A stretch of 64,000 bases of DNA from Enterobacter hormaechei subsp. xiangfangensis (GCF_001729785.1 NZ_CP017183.1:1116001-1180000), one strand, 5' to 3'. Shown: positions 30,540 through 40,687, counted from the first letter of the stretch. A program made the numbers and translations. Notes: generated from the letters alone by a model not told the origin.

Positions 30540-33098
30540 ATGAACACTCAATGGCGTTACTGCCCGGTTGCGCTGGCACTGATGGCAACGCTCTGGCCAC
30601 TCGCTGGCTGGGGCGAAAGCTACTTTAACCCGGCGTTTCTCTCCGATGACACGGCGAACGTCGCGGATTTGTCGCGTTTTGAAAAAGGCCACCAGCAGGC
30701 ACCGGGCGTCTATCGCGTCGATATCTGGCGTAACGATGAGTTTATTGGCACGCAGGACGTGCGGTTTGAGCAAGCCGACAACACGCCGCCGGTCGCGGGC
30801 GGTTTGTCGCCGTGTATAACGCGCGCGATGCTCGATCGCTTTGGCGTCAATATCGCCGCCTTCCCGGAACTGAGCAACGTGCAGGGTGATACCTGCGTTC
30901 CGCTCACCACGGCGATTCCGGGCAGCGAAACAGCGTTCAACTTCGCCTCGTTGCGCCTGAACGTCAGCCTGCCTCAGGTGGCGATGCAAAACAGCGCCCG
31001 CGGGTATATTCCGCCTGAACAGTGGGATGAAGGCATCCCCGCCGCGCTGCTGAACTACAGCTTTACCGGCAACCGGGGCAGCGACGACGACAGCTACTAT
31101 CTGAACCTGCAAAGCGGGTTGAACTATGGCGCCTGGCGATTACGCAATAACGGCGCGTGGCGTTATACCGAAAGCAACGGCCAGCGGCACAGCAGCTGGC
31201 AAAATATTGGTACCTGGGCGCAGCGTACGATCATCCCGCTGAAAAGCGAGCTGGTGCTGGGTGACAGCAACACCGGTAACGATGTCTTCGACAGCGTCGG
31301 TTTTCGCGGTGGTCGCCTCTATTCGTCCGACAGTATGTACCCGGACAGCCTGCAAGGCTACGCGCCTACCGTGCGCGGAATCGCCCGCACCCCTGCCAAA
31401 GTGGTGATCCGCCAGAACGGATACGTGATTTACCAGAGCTATGTGCAGCCGGGGGCTTTTGCGATAACTGATCTTAACCCGACCTCCTCAAGCGGTGACC
31501 TGGAGGTGACGGTGGAAGAGAAGGACGGCAGCCAGCAGCGCTACACCGTCCCGTATTCCACCGTTCCTCTGCTCCAGCGTGAAGGACGCTGGAAATACGA
31601 TCTGGTGGCAGGGGACTATCGCAGCGGCAACAGCGAGCAGGACACGCCGTTCTTTACTCAGGGTACGATGATTGCGGGTCTTGCCGACGGCTACACGCTG
31701 TACGGCGGAACGCAGCTGGCCTCGCGCTATACCGCCATCGCCATTGGCGCGGGTAAAAACCTCGGTGACTGGGGGGCGGTTTCACTTGATCTCACCCATG
31801 CCCGCAGCCAGCTTGCCGATGATAGCCGCCATGAAGGGCAGTCCCTGCGGTTCCTGTACGCAAAATCCCTTAACGGATTCGGCACCAACTTCCAGCTGCT
31901 GGGCTATCGCTACTCGACCAAAGGCTTCTACACCCTCGACGATGTGGCCTGGCGCACAATGGAAGGCTACCAGTATGGCGACGATCAGGACGATGACGGC
32001 GTGCCGGACGTGCAGAGCTATCACAACCTGACGCTGAATAAAAAAGGGCGTTTCCAGCTCAATATCTCCCAGTCTCTTGGCGATTACGGCTCGGTGTACG
32101 TGTCGGGCAGCCAGCAAAATTACTGGGGCACCAGCGAATCCAACGTCTGGTATCAGCTCGGCTACGCGGGCGGGGTGAAAGGGGTCAGCTACGCCTTATC
32201 CTGGTCGTGGAACAAGGCCGTCGGCATTGATGGAACCGACCGGATCGCCTCGTTCAACGTCTCCGTCCCGTTCAGCCTGTTCACCCGTCACGGCTACCGT
32301 CGCGATAACGCGATCGATCGGGCCTATGCCACGGCCTCTGCCAGCCGTAACAGCGACGGTGATACCAGCTGGCAGACCGGGATCAGCGGAACGCTGCTAA
32401 AAGATCGTAACCTGAACTACAGCGTTACGCAGGGCCACACCAGCAATAACGGTGCCAGCGGCAGCGCCAGCGCTAACTGGCAGGCAACGTACGGTACGCT
32501 GGGCGTGGGCTACAACTACACGCGGGATCAGCACGACCTCAACTGGCAGCTTTCCGGCGGTGTGGTAGGGCATTCAGACGGCATCACATTCAGTCAGCCG
32601 CTGGGCGATACCAACGTCTTGATCAAAGCGCCGGGCGCGTCAGGCGTGAGCGTCGAAAACCAGACCGGTGTCAAAACCGACTGGCGTGGCTATGCGGTGA
32701 TGCCGTACGCCACGGTGTACCGTTACAACCGCGTGGCGCTCGACACTAACACCATGAGCAACAACACCGACATTGAAAATAACGTTTCCAGCGTCGTGCC
32801 GACGAACGGTGCGCTGGTGCGCGCCAGTTTTGACACCCGCATCGGCGTGCGCGCGTTGCTCACCGTTAAGCGTGATAACCAGCCTGTGCCGTTTGGGGCG
32901 GTGGTGCGTGAGACGCAGAGCGGCGTAACCAGCATGGTGGGAGATGACGGTCAGATTTACCTGAGCGGGCTGCCACTGAGCGGGGAGCTGCTGATTCAGT
33001 GGGGAGACGGGAAGCAGTCCCAGTGTCGTGCGCCCTACAGCCTGCCAGAACAGAGCCTGCAACAGGCGATCACACTTAAGGGGATCCGCTGTGAATAA
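30540..33098 (+). CDS. fimD: Outer membrane fimbrial usher FimD
   Basis: 24-strand outer membrane secretion pore assembling the pilus. Signal peptide to GWG, then the N-terminal chaperone-binding domain starting [12 protein letters not shown], the barrel with the central plug near GLPLSGE-type folds, and a C-terminal domain ending in CRAPYSLP...GIRCE with a Cys pair. I chose the ATG at 30540 (852 residues), preceded by ACAGGG; a GTG at 30522 overlaps the fimC stop and would add six residues. fimH starts inside its last codons. Confidence 0.95.
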   Translation: MNTQWRYCPVALALMATLWPLAGWGESYFNPAFLSDDTANVADLSRFEKGHQQAPGVYRVDIWRNDEFIGTQDVRFEQADNTPPVAGGLSPCITRAMLDRFGVNIAAFPELSNVQGDTCVPLTTAIPGSETAFNFASLRLNVSLPQVAMQNSARGYIPPEQWDEGIPAALLNYSFTGNRGSDDDSYYLNLQSGLNYGAWRLRNNGAWRYTESNGQRHSSWQNIGTWAQRTIIPLKSELVLGDSNTGNDVFDSVGFRGGRLYSSDSMYPDSLQGYAPTVRGIARTPAKVVIRQNGYVIYQSYVQPGAFAITDLNPTSSSGDLEVTVEEKDGSQQRYTVPYSTVPLLQREGRWKYDLVAGDYRSGNSEQDTPFFTQGTMIAGLADGYTLYGGTQLASRYTAIAIGAGKNLGDWGAVSLDLTHARSQLADDSRHEGQSLRFLYAKSLNGFGTNFQLLGYRYSTKGFYTLDDVAWRTMEGYQYGDDQDDDGVPDVQSYHNLTLNKKGRFQLNISQSLGDYGSVYVSGSQQNYWGTSESNVWYQLGYAGGVKGVSYALSWSWNKAVGIDGTDRIASFNVSVPFSLFTRHGYRRDNAIDRAYATASASRNSDGDTSWQTGISGTLLKDRNLNYSVTQGHTSNNGASGSASANWQATYGTLGVGYNYTRDQHDLNWQLSGGVVGHSDGITFSQPLGDTNVLIKAPGASGVSVENQTGVKTDWRGYAVMPYATVYRYNRVALDTNTMSNNTDIENNVSSVVPTNGALVRASFDTRIGVRALLTVKRDNQPVPFGAVVRETQSGVTSMVGDDGQIYLSGLPLSGELLIQWGDGKQSQCRAPYSLPEQSLQQAITLKGIRCE

Positions 33099-34098
33099 AA
33101 TCCATTATCTGGGGCTATCCCTGCTGGCATTTTTGCCGCTATCTCAGGCGTTCGCCACCGTCTGCGTCAATGAAAATGGCGTGCCGACGGAGGTGTATTA
33201 CGACCTGACGGATAAATTCAACAGCTCCAATAACCAGGTGGGGCAGATTGTCACACTCAGCGAGAAGTCTCAGTGGGTGGGTGTTAACGCCGTCTGTCCT
33301 AAGGGAACGTCCGGGAACACCACCAAGCGCAGCTATGTTACCGATTACCCGGTCACGGGCACCAGCGATGGCTACCAGTATCTGAAGCTTAACGACTATC
33401 TGGACGGAGCGATGAAAATCACCGACAGCTACGCTGGCACCTTCTATCCACCCAGAAAGTACATTCAGATGGGGAGCCATCCGAACGTGTCTAAAAACAA
33501 ACCGTTTGGTGTACAGGATTCCAGCCTCGTCTTCCGGCTTAAGGTGACCCGACGCTTTATCAATATGGTAGTGATCCCCCGGGCGACCATGTTCCGGGTT
33601 TACGTCACCACGACCTCCTCGGATCCGCTCACCACGCCGGTTTATACCATCAGCTACAGCGGGACCATTCAGGTGCCTCAGAGCTGTGAAATTAATGCCG
33701 GGAATGTGGTGGAGTTCGATTTCGGAGACATCGGCGCCTCCCTGTTCAGTAAAGCGGGCATTGGGAATAAGCCGGAGGGGATCTCAGCGCAAAGCAAAAC
33801 CATCGGCATAAAATGCACCAACGTCGAGGCGAACGCCATGCTCACGATGCGTGTTGAAGCGGAGAAGGTTTCAGGCAGTACGCTGGTTTCCGATAACGCG
33901 GATGTGGGTTTTGTGATTGCCAACAGTAATGGCGTGCCGCTGACGCCCAACAACCTGACCAGCAAAATCCCGTTCCGTCTGGACGACAGCGCTCAGGCAC
34001 AGGTGGGGATCCGCGCGTGGCCCGTCAGCGTGACCGGTAAAAAACCTGCCGAGGGGCGTTTTACCTCTCGCGGCTATTTACGCGTCGACTACGACTAA
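33091..34098 (+). CDS. fimH: Fimbrial tip adhesin FimH
   Basis: Two-domain tip adhesin: an N-terminal lectin domain (about residues 23-190) and a C-terminal pilin domain ([20 protein letters not shown] onward) ending GYLRVDYD. It is 335 residues, the length I recall for Salmonella FimH. Signal peptide ends at AFA before TVCVNENG. The start is GTG at 33091, preceded by AAGGGG and overlapping the fimD stop by 8 bp. Receptor specificity (mannose in Salmonella and E. coli) is inferred from family only. Confidence 0.93.
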   Translation: MNKIHYLGLSLLAFLPLSQAFATVCVNENGVPTEVYYDLTDKFNSSNNQVGQIVTLSEKSQWVGVNAVCPKGTSGNTTKRSYVTDYPVTGTSDGYQYLKLNDYLDGAMKITDSYAGTFYPPRKYIQMGSHPNVSKNKPFGVQDSSLVFRLKVTRRFINMVVIPRATMFRVYVTTTSSDPLTTPVYTISYSGTIQVPQSCEINAGNVVEFDFGDIGASLFSKAGIGNKPEGISAQSKTIGIKCTNVEANAMLTMRVEAEKVSGSTLVSDNADVGFVIANSNGVPLTPNNLTSKIPFRLDDSAQAQVGIRAWPVSVTGKKPAEGRFTSRGYLRVDYD

Positions 34099-34107
34099 GG
34101 AGCAGAT

Positions 34108-34629
34108 ATGCGAAACGGAATACGGTATTTAGCCGTCGCGCTCTTTGCGCTTTGCTCCCCTGCACACGCAGAGACGGCGCTTGGGGAAATTAACATTCAG
34201 CTCTACGGCAATATCGTGGATTTTACCTGCGTGGCGGAGGGGGACGACAGCAATAAAACCGTCACGCTCGGCACCTGGCCCACGAAACAGCTCCGCACAA
34301 CGGGGAGCCGGACGCAGCCTGTGCCGTTCACCCTGAAGCTGACCGGATGCCCGCCGGGGGCAGCTTCGGTCACATTTACGGGGAAGATGGACGGGCATGA
34401 TAACAGCCTGCTGGCGCTGAATGATGCCAGCGCGGCCAGCAACGTGGCCGTGGAGATCCTTGACCGGGATAAAACGCGCCTCGCGTTGCAGCAGGCCAGC
34501 CAGACGGTGGCGGTGGATGCGCAGGGAAATGCAGAACTGTCGTTTTATGCCAATTATATCGCCACGGCGGATAATCCGCAGCCGGGCCGGGCTGACGCCG
34601 ATGCAACGTTCATGATCAATTATAATTAA
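34108..34629 (+). CDS. fimF: Minor fimbrial subunit FimF
   Basis: Minor tip pilin joining FimH to the rod. Signal peptide MRNGIRYLAVALFALCSPAHA, pilin Cys pair (DFTCVAEG, LTGCPPG) and a C-terminal ADADATFMINYN strand. 173 residues. AAGGAG precedes the ATG, and only 9 bp separate it from fimH. Last gene of fimAICDHF. Confidence 0.93.
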   Translation: MRNGIRYLAVALFALCSPAHAETALGEINIQLYGNIVDFTCVAEGDDSNKTVTLGTWPTKQLRTTGSRTQPVPFTLKLTGCPPGAASVTFTGKMDGHDNSLLALNDASAASNVAVEILDRDKTRLALQQASQTVAVDAQGNAELSFYANYIATADNPQPGRADADATFMINYN

Positions 34630-34638
34630 TCGTATCCA

Positions 34639-34672
34639 CTCTCCCTGTGACGATTATATGTTGCAGGGAGAG
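34639..34672. terminator. Hairpin between convergent fimF and fimZ
   Basis: CTCTCCCTG and CAGGGAGAG form a 9-bp stem with a 16-nt loop. No clear T-tract follows in either direction, so it could be a processed 3' end or a weak terminator. Its GGGAGAG arm resembles the intergenic repeat family. Confidence 0.5.
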
Positions 34673-34679
34673 AGAGGGA

Positions 34680-35312
34680 TTACAGTAATTCGTGCGCTTT
34701 CGCGTAATCAATTAATTCAACGATACTTTGCACGCCCAGCTTGGAAAAGATATTAGACTTATGGGCACTAATTGTTTTGTTGCTAAGTAATAATTGATCC
34801 GCAATCTCCTTATTAGATAATCCGTTCGCCAGATATCGCAGAACCGTCACTTCACGATTCGATAATGGCATATCCACAGCGGCGCCCGTCCGCGAGCCCA
34901 GATGGTTTATAAAACTTAATGTTTCTGAAGGGAAGAAAGAATAGCCCGTCAGTATCATTTCCACCGCGTTATAAATTTCCCCCAGATCTTTTCGCTTACT
35001 GACAAAACCATTTGCCCCGGCGCGGATGGCGCGTCCTGCGTAGAAGGCTTCAGATTTTGAAGAGAGGAAAAGAACCTTAATGTCTTTATTTAAGTTCCTG
35101 ATTCTTTTCAGTAATACGAACCCATCCGTGCCCGTCATTTCAATATCGAGAATGACCAGGTCAATGGGGTGGTTGCGTATACAGTCAAGCACTTCGTGGC
35201 TGTCGCCTGACTTCAGTTTGACCTGGATGTTTTTATTTTTCTGTAGCAGGACTTCTATCGACATTCTGACGATAGGGTGTTCGTCCATAATGATAACGGA
35301 TGCCGGTTTCAT
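34680..35312 (-). CDS. fimZ: Fimbrial response regulator FimZ
   Basis: NarL/FixJ-type response regulator that activates fimA in Salmonella. The receiver domain has D56 in LDIEM as the predicted phospho-acceptor, with acidic DE at 10-11 and K106-like VSKRKDL. The C-terminal LuxR HTH is LSNREVTVLRYLANGLSNKEIA...NKTISAHKSNIFSKLG. 210 residues. No cognate kinase is present nearby, as in Salmonella. An 809-bp AT-rich gap separates it from fimY upstream. Confidence 0.95.
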   Translation of the reverse strand: MKPASVIIMDEHPIVRMSIEVLLQKNKNIQVKLKSGDSHEVLDCIRNHPIDLVILDIEMTGTDGFVLLKRIRNLNKDIKVLFLSSKSEAFYAGRAIRAGANGFVSKRKDLGEIYNAVEMILTGYSFFPSETLSFINHLGSRTGAAVDMPLSNREVTVLRYLANGLSNKEIADQLLLSNKTISAHKSNIFSKLGVQSIVELIDYAKAHELL

Positions 35313-36121
35313 TTTTTATGCCTCAGATTGTTAAAAGCGTTATGCTGAGTTTTGTTAAAACTCTCGAAAAGCCGGAAGGATAATTGCGCAGATCCTTGTA
35401 CGGTAAATGTCCCTGGGAAGAGCGAAAGCATCCTTGTTTACGTAGTGGTGATATCAATGCCTCAGCGCAGTTATCTCATAAGGCTGGTTATGGCAAAATG
35501 ATTTTTCTTATTCGCGTGTCAAACACGTCTTATTATACCGTTTAAGTATTGTCCGAAAAGCCTGTAAATTAATATCCATATATTGCTGATTATTATGTTC
35601 TGGATCTGAATCACTAACTTTTTAAAATTAGCAAAAATGTCCTGATATTGCATTTACCACACACTTTCATCTTTATGTAATAACAAAAAATAAACGATTT
35701 TACTGTATGTTAAATGAATGTTAACAGTAAGCGGGCTGTGACAACCAGCATCCCGCCTGCCCGCCATCCCTGAAATCCGCCATTTCGTGCGTCATCTCTC
35801 CGTTTCAAACGTCTCCTGGCAAATTGCCGTTCCCAACAACAGAACAGCACTATCTGCTGTTTTCTTCACCTCTCATCGCATTCTTTTACAGGTAAATCGC
35901 TTGTTTTTACACCATTATCATCCTGTTAACGGAAGCGCCAGAACCTTAACGCATGGATAAAATCACTCTCGTTGAGCGTACCAGCAGCATTTCGCATGGT
36001 TTAAGGTCAAGAATTAGGAATAGTTATAAAATCGAAAGTTTTGTTAAAAAACACAAAAATTTAACATGCATCCTAAGTAATTTCCTAAAGGTCTTTAGGA
36101 ATTAAGAAGTTACTGAATACG
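35313..36121. other. 809-bp AT-rich gap between fimY and fimZ
   Basis: No credible gene in either direction. The region is clearly richer in A and T than its flanks, particularly 35510-35720 and 36000-36115. It must contain the fimZ promoter. Long AT-rich stretches of this kind are frequent H-NS targets; that is inference. No RNA gene or strong terminator was recognised. Confidence 0.6.
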
Positions 36122-36838
36122 TTAATACGTGAAATCTGAGAGGTTGTTGAGAAGATGTAGCAACTCATGACGATGATTCAGTCCAAGTTTCGCCAGGATG
36201 CAGCTGAGACGGTAAATAATGCGGCTATATGGGCGGTTCTGTAACTGCGCGATCTGACGCAAGGAGCTACCCTGTGACAGCGCCTGTAAGATCGGCCATT
36301 CATCCCGTGAAAACCACTCTTTGCGGTTGCCGGCGGGTGCCGGTGCTTCCAGCAAGGTTTGTTGCATAGCCAACGCCGTAAGCTGGCGTTCAAGCACATG
36401 AAAAGGGCCAGCCGCTTTACAAAACAGGCGAGCATCATAATCATCGGCGCGGACGAGCAGGTAGGGTGTCAGGTAGGGGGCGAACAGGCTGTGGCGGCGT
36501 AATCGGTCCAGCAGGTCAATGAGCGGCGAGGCGCGGCTTTCAATGTCAACTACCAGACGCGATGAAGGCCAGTGATTTAAATCACTGAGAGCGGCATCAA
36601 GCGTGGAATAGTCGCAGCAATTGCTCAGGGGCGACTGCCCGCTCAGAAAACCGGAACGGAAATAATTATCCTGTGTGACCAGAATGATAAAGGGAGCATC
36701 GGTTTTGCGGGTCTGGTTGATTGACTGGCTCAAATATTCGAGACGATCAAAAAATGGGAGAGCAAAAGGCGAGTGCGTAGAACCCAGTGAATCACTTCCT
36801 GTCCGACGACGCCGGTAACGGCGTACTGTCATTCGCAT
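36122..36838 (-). CDS. fimY: Fimbrial regulator FimY
   Basis: Co-activator of fim expression with FimZ in Salmonella. The 238-residue product has the SPFALPFFDRLEYLSQ and NYFRSGFLSG segments and the C-terminal LuxR-like HTH (WPILQALSQGSSLRQIAQLQNRPYSRIIYRLSCILAKLG). The N-terminal receiver-like part lacks a recognisable phospho-acceptor motif. GAGGGAAG precedes the ATG. It follows an EAL-domain gene by 24 bp on the same strand. Confidence 0.9.
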   Translation of the reverse strand: MRMTVRRYRRRRTGSDSLGSTHSPFALPFFDRLEYLSQSINQTRKTDAPFIILVTQDNYFRSGFLSGQSPLSNCCDYSTLDAALSDLNHWPSSRLVVDIESRASPLIDLLDRLRRHSLFAPYLTPYLLVRADDYDARLFCKAAGPFHVLERQLTALAMQQTLLEAPAPAGNRKEWFSRDEWPILQALSQGSSLRQIAQLQNRPYSRIIYRLSCILAKLGLNHRHELLHLLNNLSDFTY

Positions 36839-36862
36839 AGCTTCCCTCTTGGCGATGACCGT

Positions 36863-37561
36863 TCAGTCCTCCTGCCATCTCCAGGATGGCCAATAATATC
36901 CCTGACCGAAGCGCGCGCCAGCATGAAGCGCGCATGTACGGTCCCGTTCTGTTTCAATGCCTTCAATAAGCACATTCGCAGCAATTTTTGAACAAAGGGT
37001 GACCAGCTGTGTCAGCGCCGGCGTTTCACGTAAACGCCAGAAAGCGATCTTATCGATTTTTATTCCGCATAACGGCAGGCGACAGGATAAAAATGCTTGC
37101 CCTGACGCTTCATCAATATCGTCCAGCCAGATCCGGTGTCCCCGCGCGGTCAACTGCTGAAGCGCACAACTCACCCTCTGACGTACCGGGTCTGAGAGTG
37201 AAAAGAACGAGGCAGGTTCCACGAGTTCAATGTTCAGCGGTGGGCTGTTAAGTTGCAGTAAACGCTGGAACATTTCCGGTATGGTCAGAACGGTTATCGG
37301 CAAATTTATGAAAAGGTTGTCACAGGGGAAGGGGTTTTTTAACGCGGCGATCTGTGCTTCCAGCAACATAAGCGCCCGGGTGGCTGACCAGTCCTGGAAA
37401 AAGCTTTCGCTTTGCTGATGCGGCGACAGCACGCTGAGCACTTCGGCCCCCACCGCGCGTGAAGAGGAGAGGGCGACAATAGGTTCAAGCTTAATGCCTG
37501 TAATGTCGTGTGAGATGTGCTGCACGCACGCGGGAAAACCTGTCTGCTCTGGCGCTGTCAC
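36863..37561 (-). CDS. EAL-domain protein of the fim locus (STM0551-like)
   Basis: Cyclic-di-GMP phosphodiesterase-type domain, 232 residues, no sensor or membrane part. The signature residues are changed: EVL (E40) replaces EAL, FINLP keeps N86, IELVE keeps E112 and E115, D147-D148 are present, but the DFGTGYSS loop reads DDIDEASGQ. K168 and the IEGIET glutamates remain. It may therefore be weakly active or a binding-only protein. Salmonella has a similar gene (STM0551) between fimY and fimW that affects type 1 fimbriae; here the locus ends with it. Confidence 0.85.
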   Translation of the reverse strand: MTAPEQTGFPACVQHISHDITGIKLEPIVALSSSRAVGAEVLSVLSPHQQSESFFQDWSATRALMLLEAQIAALKNPFPCDNLFINLPITVLTIPEMFQRLLQLNSPPLNIELVEPASFFSLSDPVRQRVSCALQQLTARGHRIWLDDIDEASGQAFLSCRLPLCGIKIDKIAFWRLRETPALTQLVTLCSKIAANVLIEGIETERDRTCALHAGARFGQGYYWPSWRWQED

Positions 37562-37761
37562 TCCGTCGTCCTGTTCACTTCCAGCCTCCAGGCGGCCGGG
37601 ATACCGCAGGACAGTGTGAAGGTGAAGTAAACAGGAAAACAGCAGGCGTTACTTAAAAGCGGCTAAGCCTTTTCGCAGCCCGTAAAAGAGGGATAAATGT
37701 TGAAAAAACAGCCGTATTTACAATCAGCTAGTCATTATCGCCAGAGAAGGCGGAAAAGGCA
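37562..37761. other. Gap between EAL gene and tRNA promoter; fimW absent
   Basis: In Salmonella the LuxR-type repressor fimW lies between the EAL gene and the tRNA gene fimU. The 267 bp between the EAL gene and the tRNA here are too short for it and contain no HTH-coding frame. Nothing else was recognised apart from the tRNA promoter. Confidence 0.6.
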
Positions 37762-37789
37762 TTGACTCACTACGCATTGACCGTATAAT
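37762..37789 (+). promoter_or_regulatory. tRNA-Arg promoter
   Basis: TTGACT, 16 bp, TATAAT. The mature tRNA begins 39 bp after the -10 box. Strong consensus as expected for a stable RNA gene. Confidence 0.8.
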
Positions 37790-37828
37790 TCCAGGCGTTT
37801 CACCACCGCGAAGTACACTCTTCTCCGT

Positions 37829-37905
37829 GCGCCCTTAGCTCAGTTGGATAGAGCAACGGCCTTCTAAGCCGTAGGTCGTAGGTTCGAATCCTACAGGGCG
37901 TGCCA
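37829..37905 (+). tRNA. argU: tRNA-Arg, anticodon TCT (argU/fimU)
   Basis: A 77-nt cloverleaf: acceptor stem GCGCCCT/AGGGCGT (first pair G-U), D arm GCTC...GAGC, anticodon stem ACGGC/GCCGT with loop CTTCTAA, T arm GTAGG-TTCGAAT-CCTAC, and encoded CCA. It reads the rare AGA codon. In Salmonella this tRNA (fimU) supports FimY translation. Its 3' 45 nt belong to the prophage attachment core repeated at 50487. Confidence 0.98.
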
Positions 37906-37951
37906 TTTAAAAACAGGCGCTTACGCCAGTTTCAAGCCAGCCTGATTTTCT
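37861..37951. repeat. attL: 91-bp direct repeat, left
   Basis: Runs from the anticodon loop of argU through the tRNA 3' end, a short spacer and the last 10 codons (with stop) of the integrase gene. Identical base for base to 50487-50577 and diverging at once on both sides. Confidence 0.93.
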
Positions 37952-39084
37952 CCTTGTGTCGTATTTGTGTCATGGTTGCCAAAAATGGCATCAATTTTCC
38001 GTGCGTGTTCGCTTAAGTGGTTCGGTGCCAGGTGAGCGTATCGACGGACCATTTCGATGGACTCCCAGCCGCCCATTTCTTGCAGAACGGACAACGGCAC
38101 GCCGGACTGAATTAACCAGCTCGCCCAGGTATGCCGGAGGTCGTGAAAACGGAAGTCCTCTATACCCGCTCTTTCCAGTCCAATGCGCCAGGCGACATTG
38201 TCATCCACTCGCATTTTTCGGACAGCCGGAGTGACGGTTTTATCCGGGCGCGTTGATGGCTTCGTGTGAACGAATACCCACCTGGAACTTTTCCCGATCT
38301 GATCCCTTAACACCCTGCATGCGGTATCATTCAGAGCCACGCCGATAGCCTTGCCCGCCTTCGCGTTCTCCGGATTTACCCATGCAACCTTTCTCTGCAT
38401 ATCGACCTGCTGCCACTCCAGATCAATGATGTTGGAGCGGCGCAGGCCGGTTGCCAGTGCAAATATCACCACCGGCTTTATCGACTCCGGCATGCAGGCA
38501 ATTAACCGTTCTGCCTCTTCCCTGGTCAGCCATCGGATGCGTTTGCTGATCGGCTTTTTGGTTTTTATAACCGGGGCCGTTTTAATCCAGCCCCAGTCAT
38601 TAGCCGCAGCCTTGAACAGAGATCGCATGAACGAAAGGTGCTGGCTCTTTGTGGCCTGGCTTACCGGTTTCTCAACATACGGAGGCGGTTCCTTCCCCCG
38701 GCGTATAGCCGCGTCCCTGCGCGACTCCCAGACCTGAATATGCTTACGATTGACCATCTTCGAAACAGCCTCATGAACCTGATCAGCTGTGATGGTTGAA
38801 ATATCCCGGCCGGAGAAATGCCGCAGGAAATATTCGATTTTGGTCTTATCGTCATCGAGTGACCGCTTATGCTCCTTCTCGCGGATCCACCTGATGCAAC
38901 ATTCCTCAAACGTCCTCGTCGGTAGTTCCCCAATTTTATCAACCCGCCACGCTTCAGCCTTCAGCTTGTCGTGCAGCTCCTGCGCTTGTTTCTTGTCCCC
39001 CGTACCAAGAGATCGTCTAATTCTTTTCCCTGACGGCGTAACGAAATGACAGTGCCAGACGCCGCCTCTGAGGGTGATTGACAT
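37921..39084 (-). CDS. Prophage tyrosine integrase, DLP12 IntD type
   Basis: Site-specific recombinase for integration at argU. The catalytic set is present: Arg in ATGLRRSN, His-x-x-Arg in HDLRHTW, the second His/Trp region GGWES, and nucleophile Tyr in [10 protein letters not shown]. 387 residues, the IntD length. N-terminal arm-binding domain starts [20 protein letters not shown] precedes the ATG. The last codons and the stop lie inside attL. It overlaps xis by 124 bp. Confidence 0.96.
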   Translation of the reverse strand: MSITLRGGVWHCHFVTPSGKRIRRSLGTGDKKQAQELHDKLKAEAWRVDKIGELPTRTFEECCIRWIREKEHKRSLDDDKTKIEYFLRHFSGRDISTITADQVHEAVSKMVNRKHIQVWESRRDAAIRRGKEPPPYVEKPVSQATKSQHLSFMRSLFKAAANDWGWIKTAPVIKTKKPISKRIRWLTREEAERLIACMPESIKPVVIFALATGLRRSNIIDLEWQQVDMQRKVAWVNPENAKAGKAIGVALNDTACRVLRDQIGKSSRWVFVHTKPSTRPDKTVTPAVRKMRVDDNVAWRIGLERAGIEDFRFHDLRHTWASWLIQSGVPLSVLQEMGGWESIEMVRRYAHLAPNHLSEHARKIDAIFGNHDTNTTQGENQAGLKLA

Positions 39085-39296
39085 GAAATTTCTCCTTTAT
39101 GTTCACCCGCGCTCGCGGAAACAGGATCGCGCGGGTCATGTAAATACGCAATACAGGCAACGTCGGTTGTGCGGTATTTGTTCCCGATCTTCTTCCCGGC
39201 CAGTTGCCCCGAGTCGATAAGACGGTAGACAGTTCTCGGTGAGGTGATTAGTAGATCGGCCGCCTGTCTGGCTGTCAGTGTTTTTGCCTCAACCAT
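38961..39296 (-). CDS. Excisionase-family HTH protein
   Basis: Predicted recombination directionality factor. [20 protein letters not shown] is followed by [23 protein letters not shown], a MerR/excisionase-type winged helix. 111 residues from the ATG at 39296, which has GGAGG upstream; the frame extends further but without a ribosome site. The Arg/Lys-rich C-terminal half is read from DNA that also encodes the integrase N-terminus in another frame. Confidence 0.85.
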   Translation of the reverse strand: MVEAKTLTARQAADLLITSPRTVYRLIDSGQLAGKKIGNKYRTTDVACIAYLHDPRDPVSASAGEHKGEISCQSPSEAASGTVISLRRQGKELDDLLVRGTRNKRRSCTTS

Positions 39297-39406
39297 GCAT
39301 TTCCTCCAGGCAAAAAAGAACCCGGCGCGGGGCCGGGCAAAAGGGATCAAGAGGTGGCGTTTTCGCACCCAATAGCCGGCTCATAACTGGCTATCAGTTG
39401 CGTGAG

Positions 39407-39667
39407 TTAGATTTGCGATCGGTTATTCCGCTTCACCGCGAAGTTTCCGGTCAGCGCGCTGCTGATTGGGCCGCCGTTTTTCAGGTCTGAAACGATGATA
39501 TCGACGGTCAGCCCTTCGCTTGCCATTTCGTTATCAATTGGCTCATTGTCCTCTAGCACGTCACGGAAAGACGCGGCGACAATCTTCCCACCCATAAACG
39601 ACATGCCAGCGCTAACCGGCGGCTCTTTACCGTCCTCATACTCAAATACGAACGTCATCTTTCCCAT
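39407..39667 (-). CDS. Small prophage protein, unknown
   Basis: 86 residues, acidic, starting MGKMTFVFEYEDGKEPPVSAGMSFMGGKIVAA. It has a good ribosome site (GAGGAG). No known domain recognised. Single unit between xis and the terminator at 39713-39735. Confidence 0.7.
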   Translation of the reverse strand: MGKMTFVFEYEDGKEPPVSAGMSFMGGKIVAASFRDVLEDNEPIDNEMASEGLTVDIIVSDLKNGGPISSALTGNFAVKRNNRSQI

Positions 39668-39712
39668 AATTTCTCCTCATGCCGCGCGCTGGGCGCAGCG
39701 AGTTTTATCCAA

Positions 39713-39735
39713 TAAAAAACCCCGCCAGGGCGAGG
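39713..39735 (-). terminator. Rho-independent terminator
   Basis: On the minus strand CCTCGCC and GGCGGGG can pair around a tight loop, followed by TTTTTTATT. It lies 20 bp after the stop of the gene at 39756. Confidence 0.7.
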
Positions 39736-39755
39736 TACGTTTCAGTACACTGTTT

Positions 39756-40025
39756 TCAGTTTAGCGGGGTAGGGTTGTACTTAAATATGGCTTCTAATAT
39801 TGTTTTATCTGAAGGCTCTTCACCATTTACTCCAATCAAAAAACCACCTTTTTCTGGATAAACAGTGCTAACCCGGAATGAAACCTGCTCTGAACGATGA
39901 CTAACAATATTTGCGCCTGTAGGCGATGGTACTGGCATGCTGTTGAAGTAGTAGGATTCTTTCCCGGGTTCAACCTGTTTCTTTGTGCCTTCATGTCCAG
40001 CACCAAAAAGCATAATATCTTTCAT
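39756..40025 (-). CDS. Small prophage protein, unknown
   Basis: 89 residues, starting MKDIMLFGAGHEGTKKQVEPGKESYYF. AGGAG lies 8 bp upstream. The pattern of a short beta-rich protein with no catalytic signature gives no clue to function. It is followed by a terminator. Confidence 0.7.
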   Translation of the reverse strand: MKDIMLFGAGHEGTKKQVEPGKESYYFNSMPVPSPTGANIVSHRSEQVSFRVSTVYPEKGGFLIGVNGEEPSDKTILEAIFKYNPTPLN

Positions 40026-40115
40026 CTTATGATCTCCTGAATACAGACTAACAAATATTAGGCTGACACCGTGAAGGACGTAAATGCCGCTGTTAAGTAA
40101 GGTAGCAAGGATGAG

Positions 40116-40334
40116 TTAGAACCCCCTCTGCTTATTCCTTAGTTCGATAACACCCAGGCACTCCGCGCACGTCTGGCAGCCGGGAACGGCAGCGCGCCGC
40201 GGCTCGGGAATTGGTTCGCCGCATTCTTCACAACGTTCAGCTGATACGGCGTTGCGGTCGATCCGGTGAGCGGAAAGGGCAGCGTTACGCTGAAGCTCTT
40301 CAATCTCTGCTGCTGTGTCGATGATATCGGCCAT
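40116..40334 (-). CDS. TraR/DksA-type C4 zinc-finger protein
   Basis: 72-residue phage TraR/DksA family member. A short N-terminal helix is followed by the zinc finger CEECG...CQTCAEC (four cysteines at CxxC-N17-CxxC spacing). Such phage proteins bind the RNA polymerase secondary channel. AAGGAG precedes the ATG at 40334. Starts three bases before the stop of the upstream gene, so it is in the same operon. Confidence 0.85.
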   Translation of the reverse strand: MADIIDTAAEIEELQRNAALSAHRIDRNAVSAERCEECGEPIPEPRRAAVPGCQTCAECLGVIELRNKQRGF

Positions 40335-40336
40335 GG

Positions 40337-40687
40337 TCACTCCTTACCGAGGGCTTTGTTGATGGCGTGCAGAGCCTTCTTTCCGGCGGGTTCATCTTCT
40401 AGCCGCCAGTTACCGGCATCGCCTGAATCAGCGAGCTGCTTATAGTTTTCGAACAGGGATTGCAGCGCGTCCAGCAAATCAGGCGCGGCTGCTATCAGAT
40501 GCGCATTCGCAATTGTTTTATCGAAAGATGTCTGCCCGTCTCCTCCGATGTTTGGTGGTGTACTTTGGAGATAAGCAATTTCGTGCAGCGATTCTGATGA
40601 ATTAATTTCTATGCAAGCCACGTTGTCGTCACTTACGCAATTGTGAGAAAAGCTCCACTTTCCCGGAGTGCCCTTAAAATCTTTCAT
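40337..40687 (-). CDS. Small prophage early protein (PGKW family)
   Basis: 116 residues. The GTPGKW start and the ANAHLIAAAPDLLDALQSL middle are common in lambdoid early-region proteins of unknown function. CAGGAG lies 8 bp before the ATG at 40687. Directly upstream of the zinc-finger gene. Confidence 0.75.
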   Translation of the reverse strand: MKDFKGTPGKWSFSHNCVSDDNVACIEINSSESLHEIAYLQSTPPNIGGDGQTSFDKTIANAHLIAAAPDLLDALQSLFENYKQLADSGDAGNWRLEDEPAGKKALHAINKALGKE

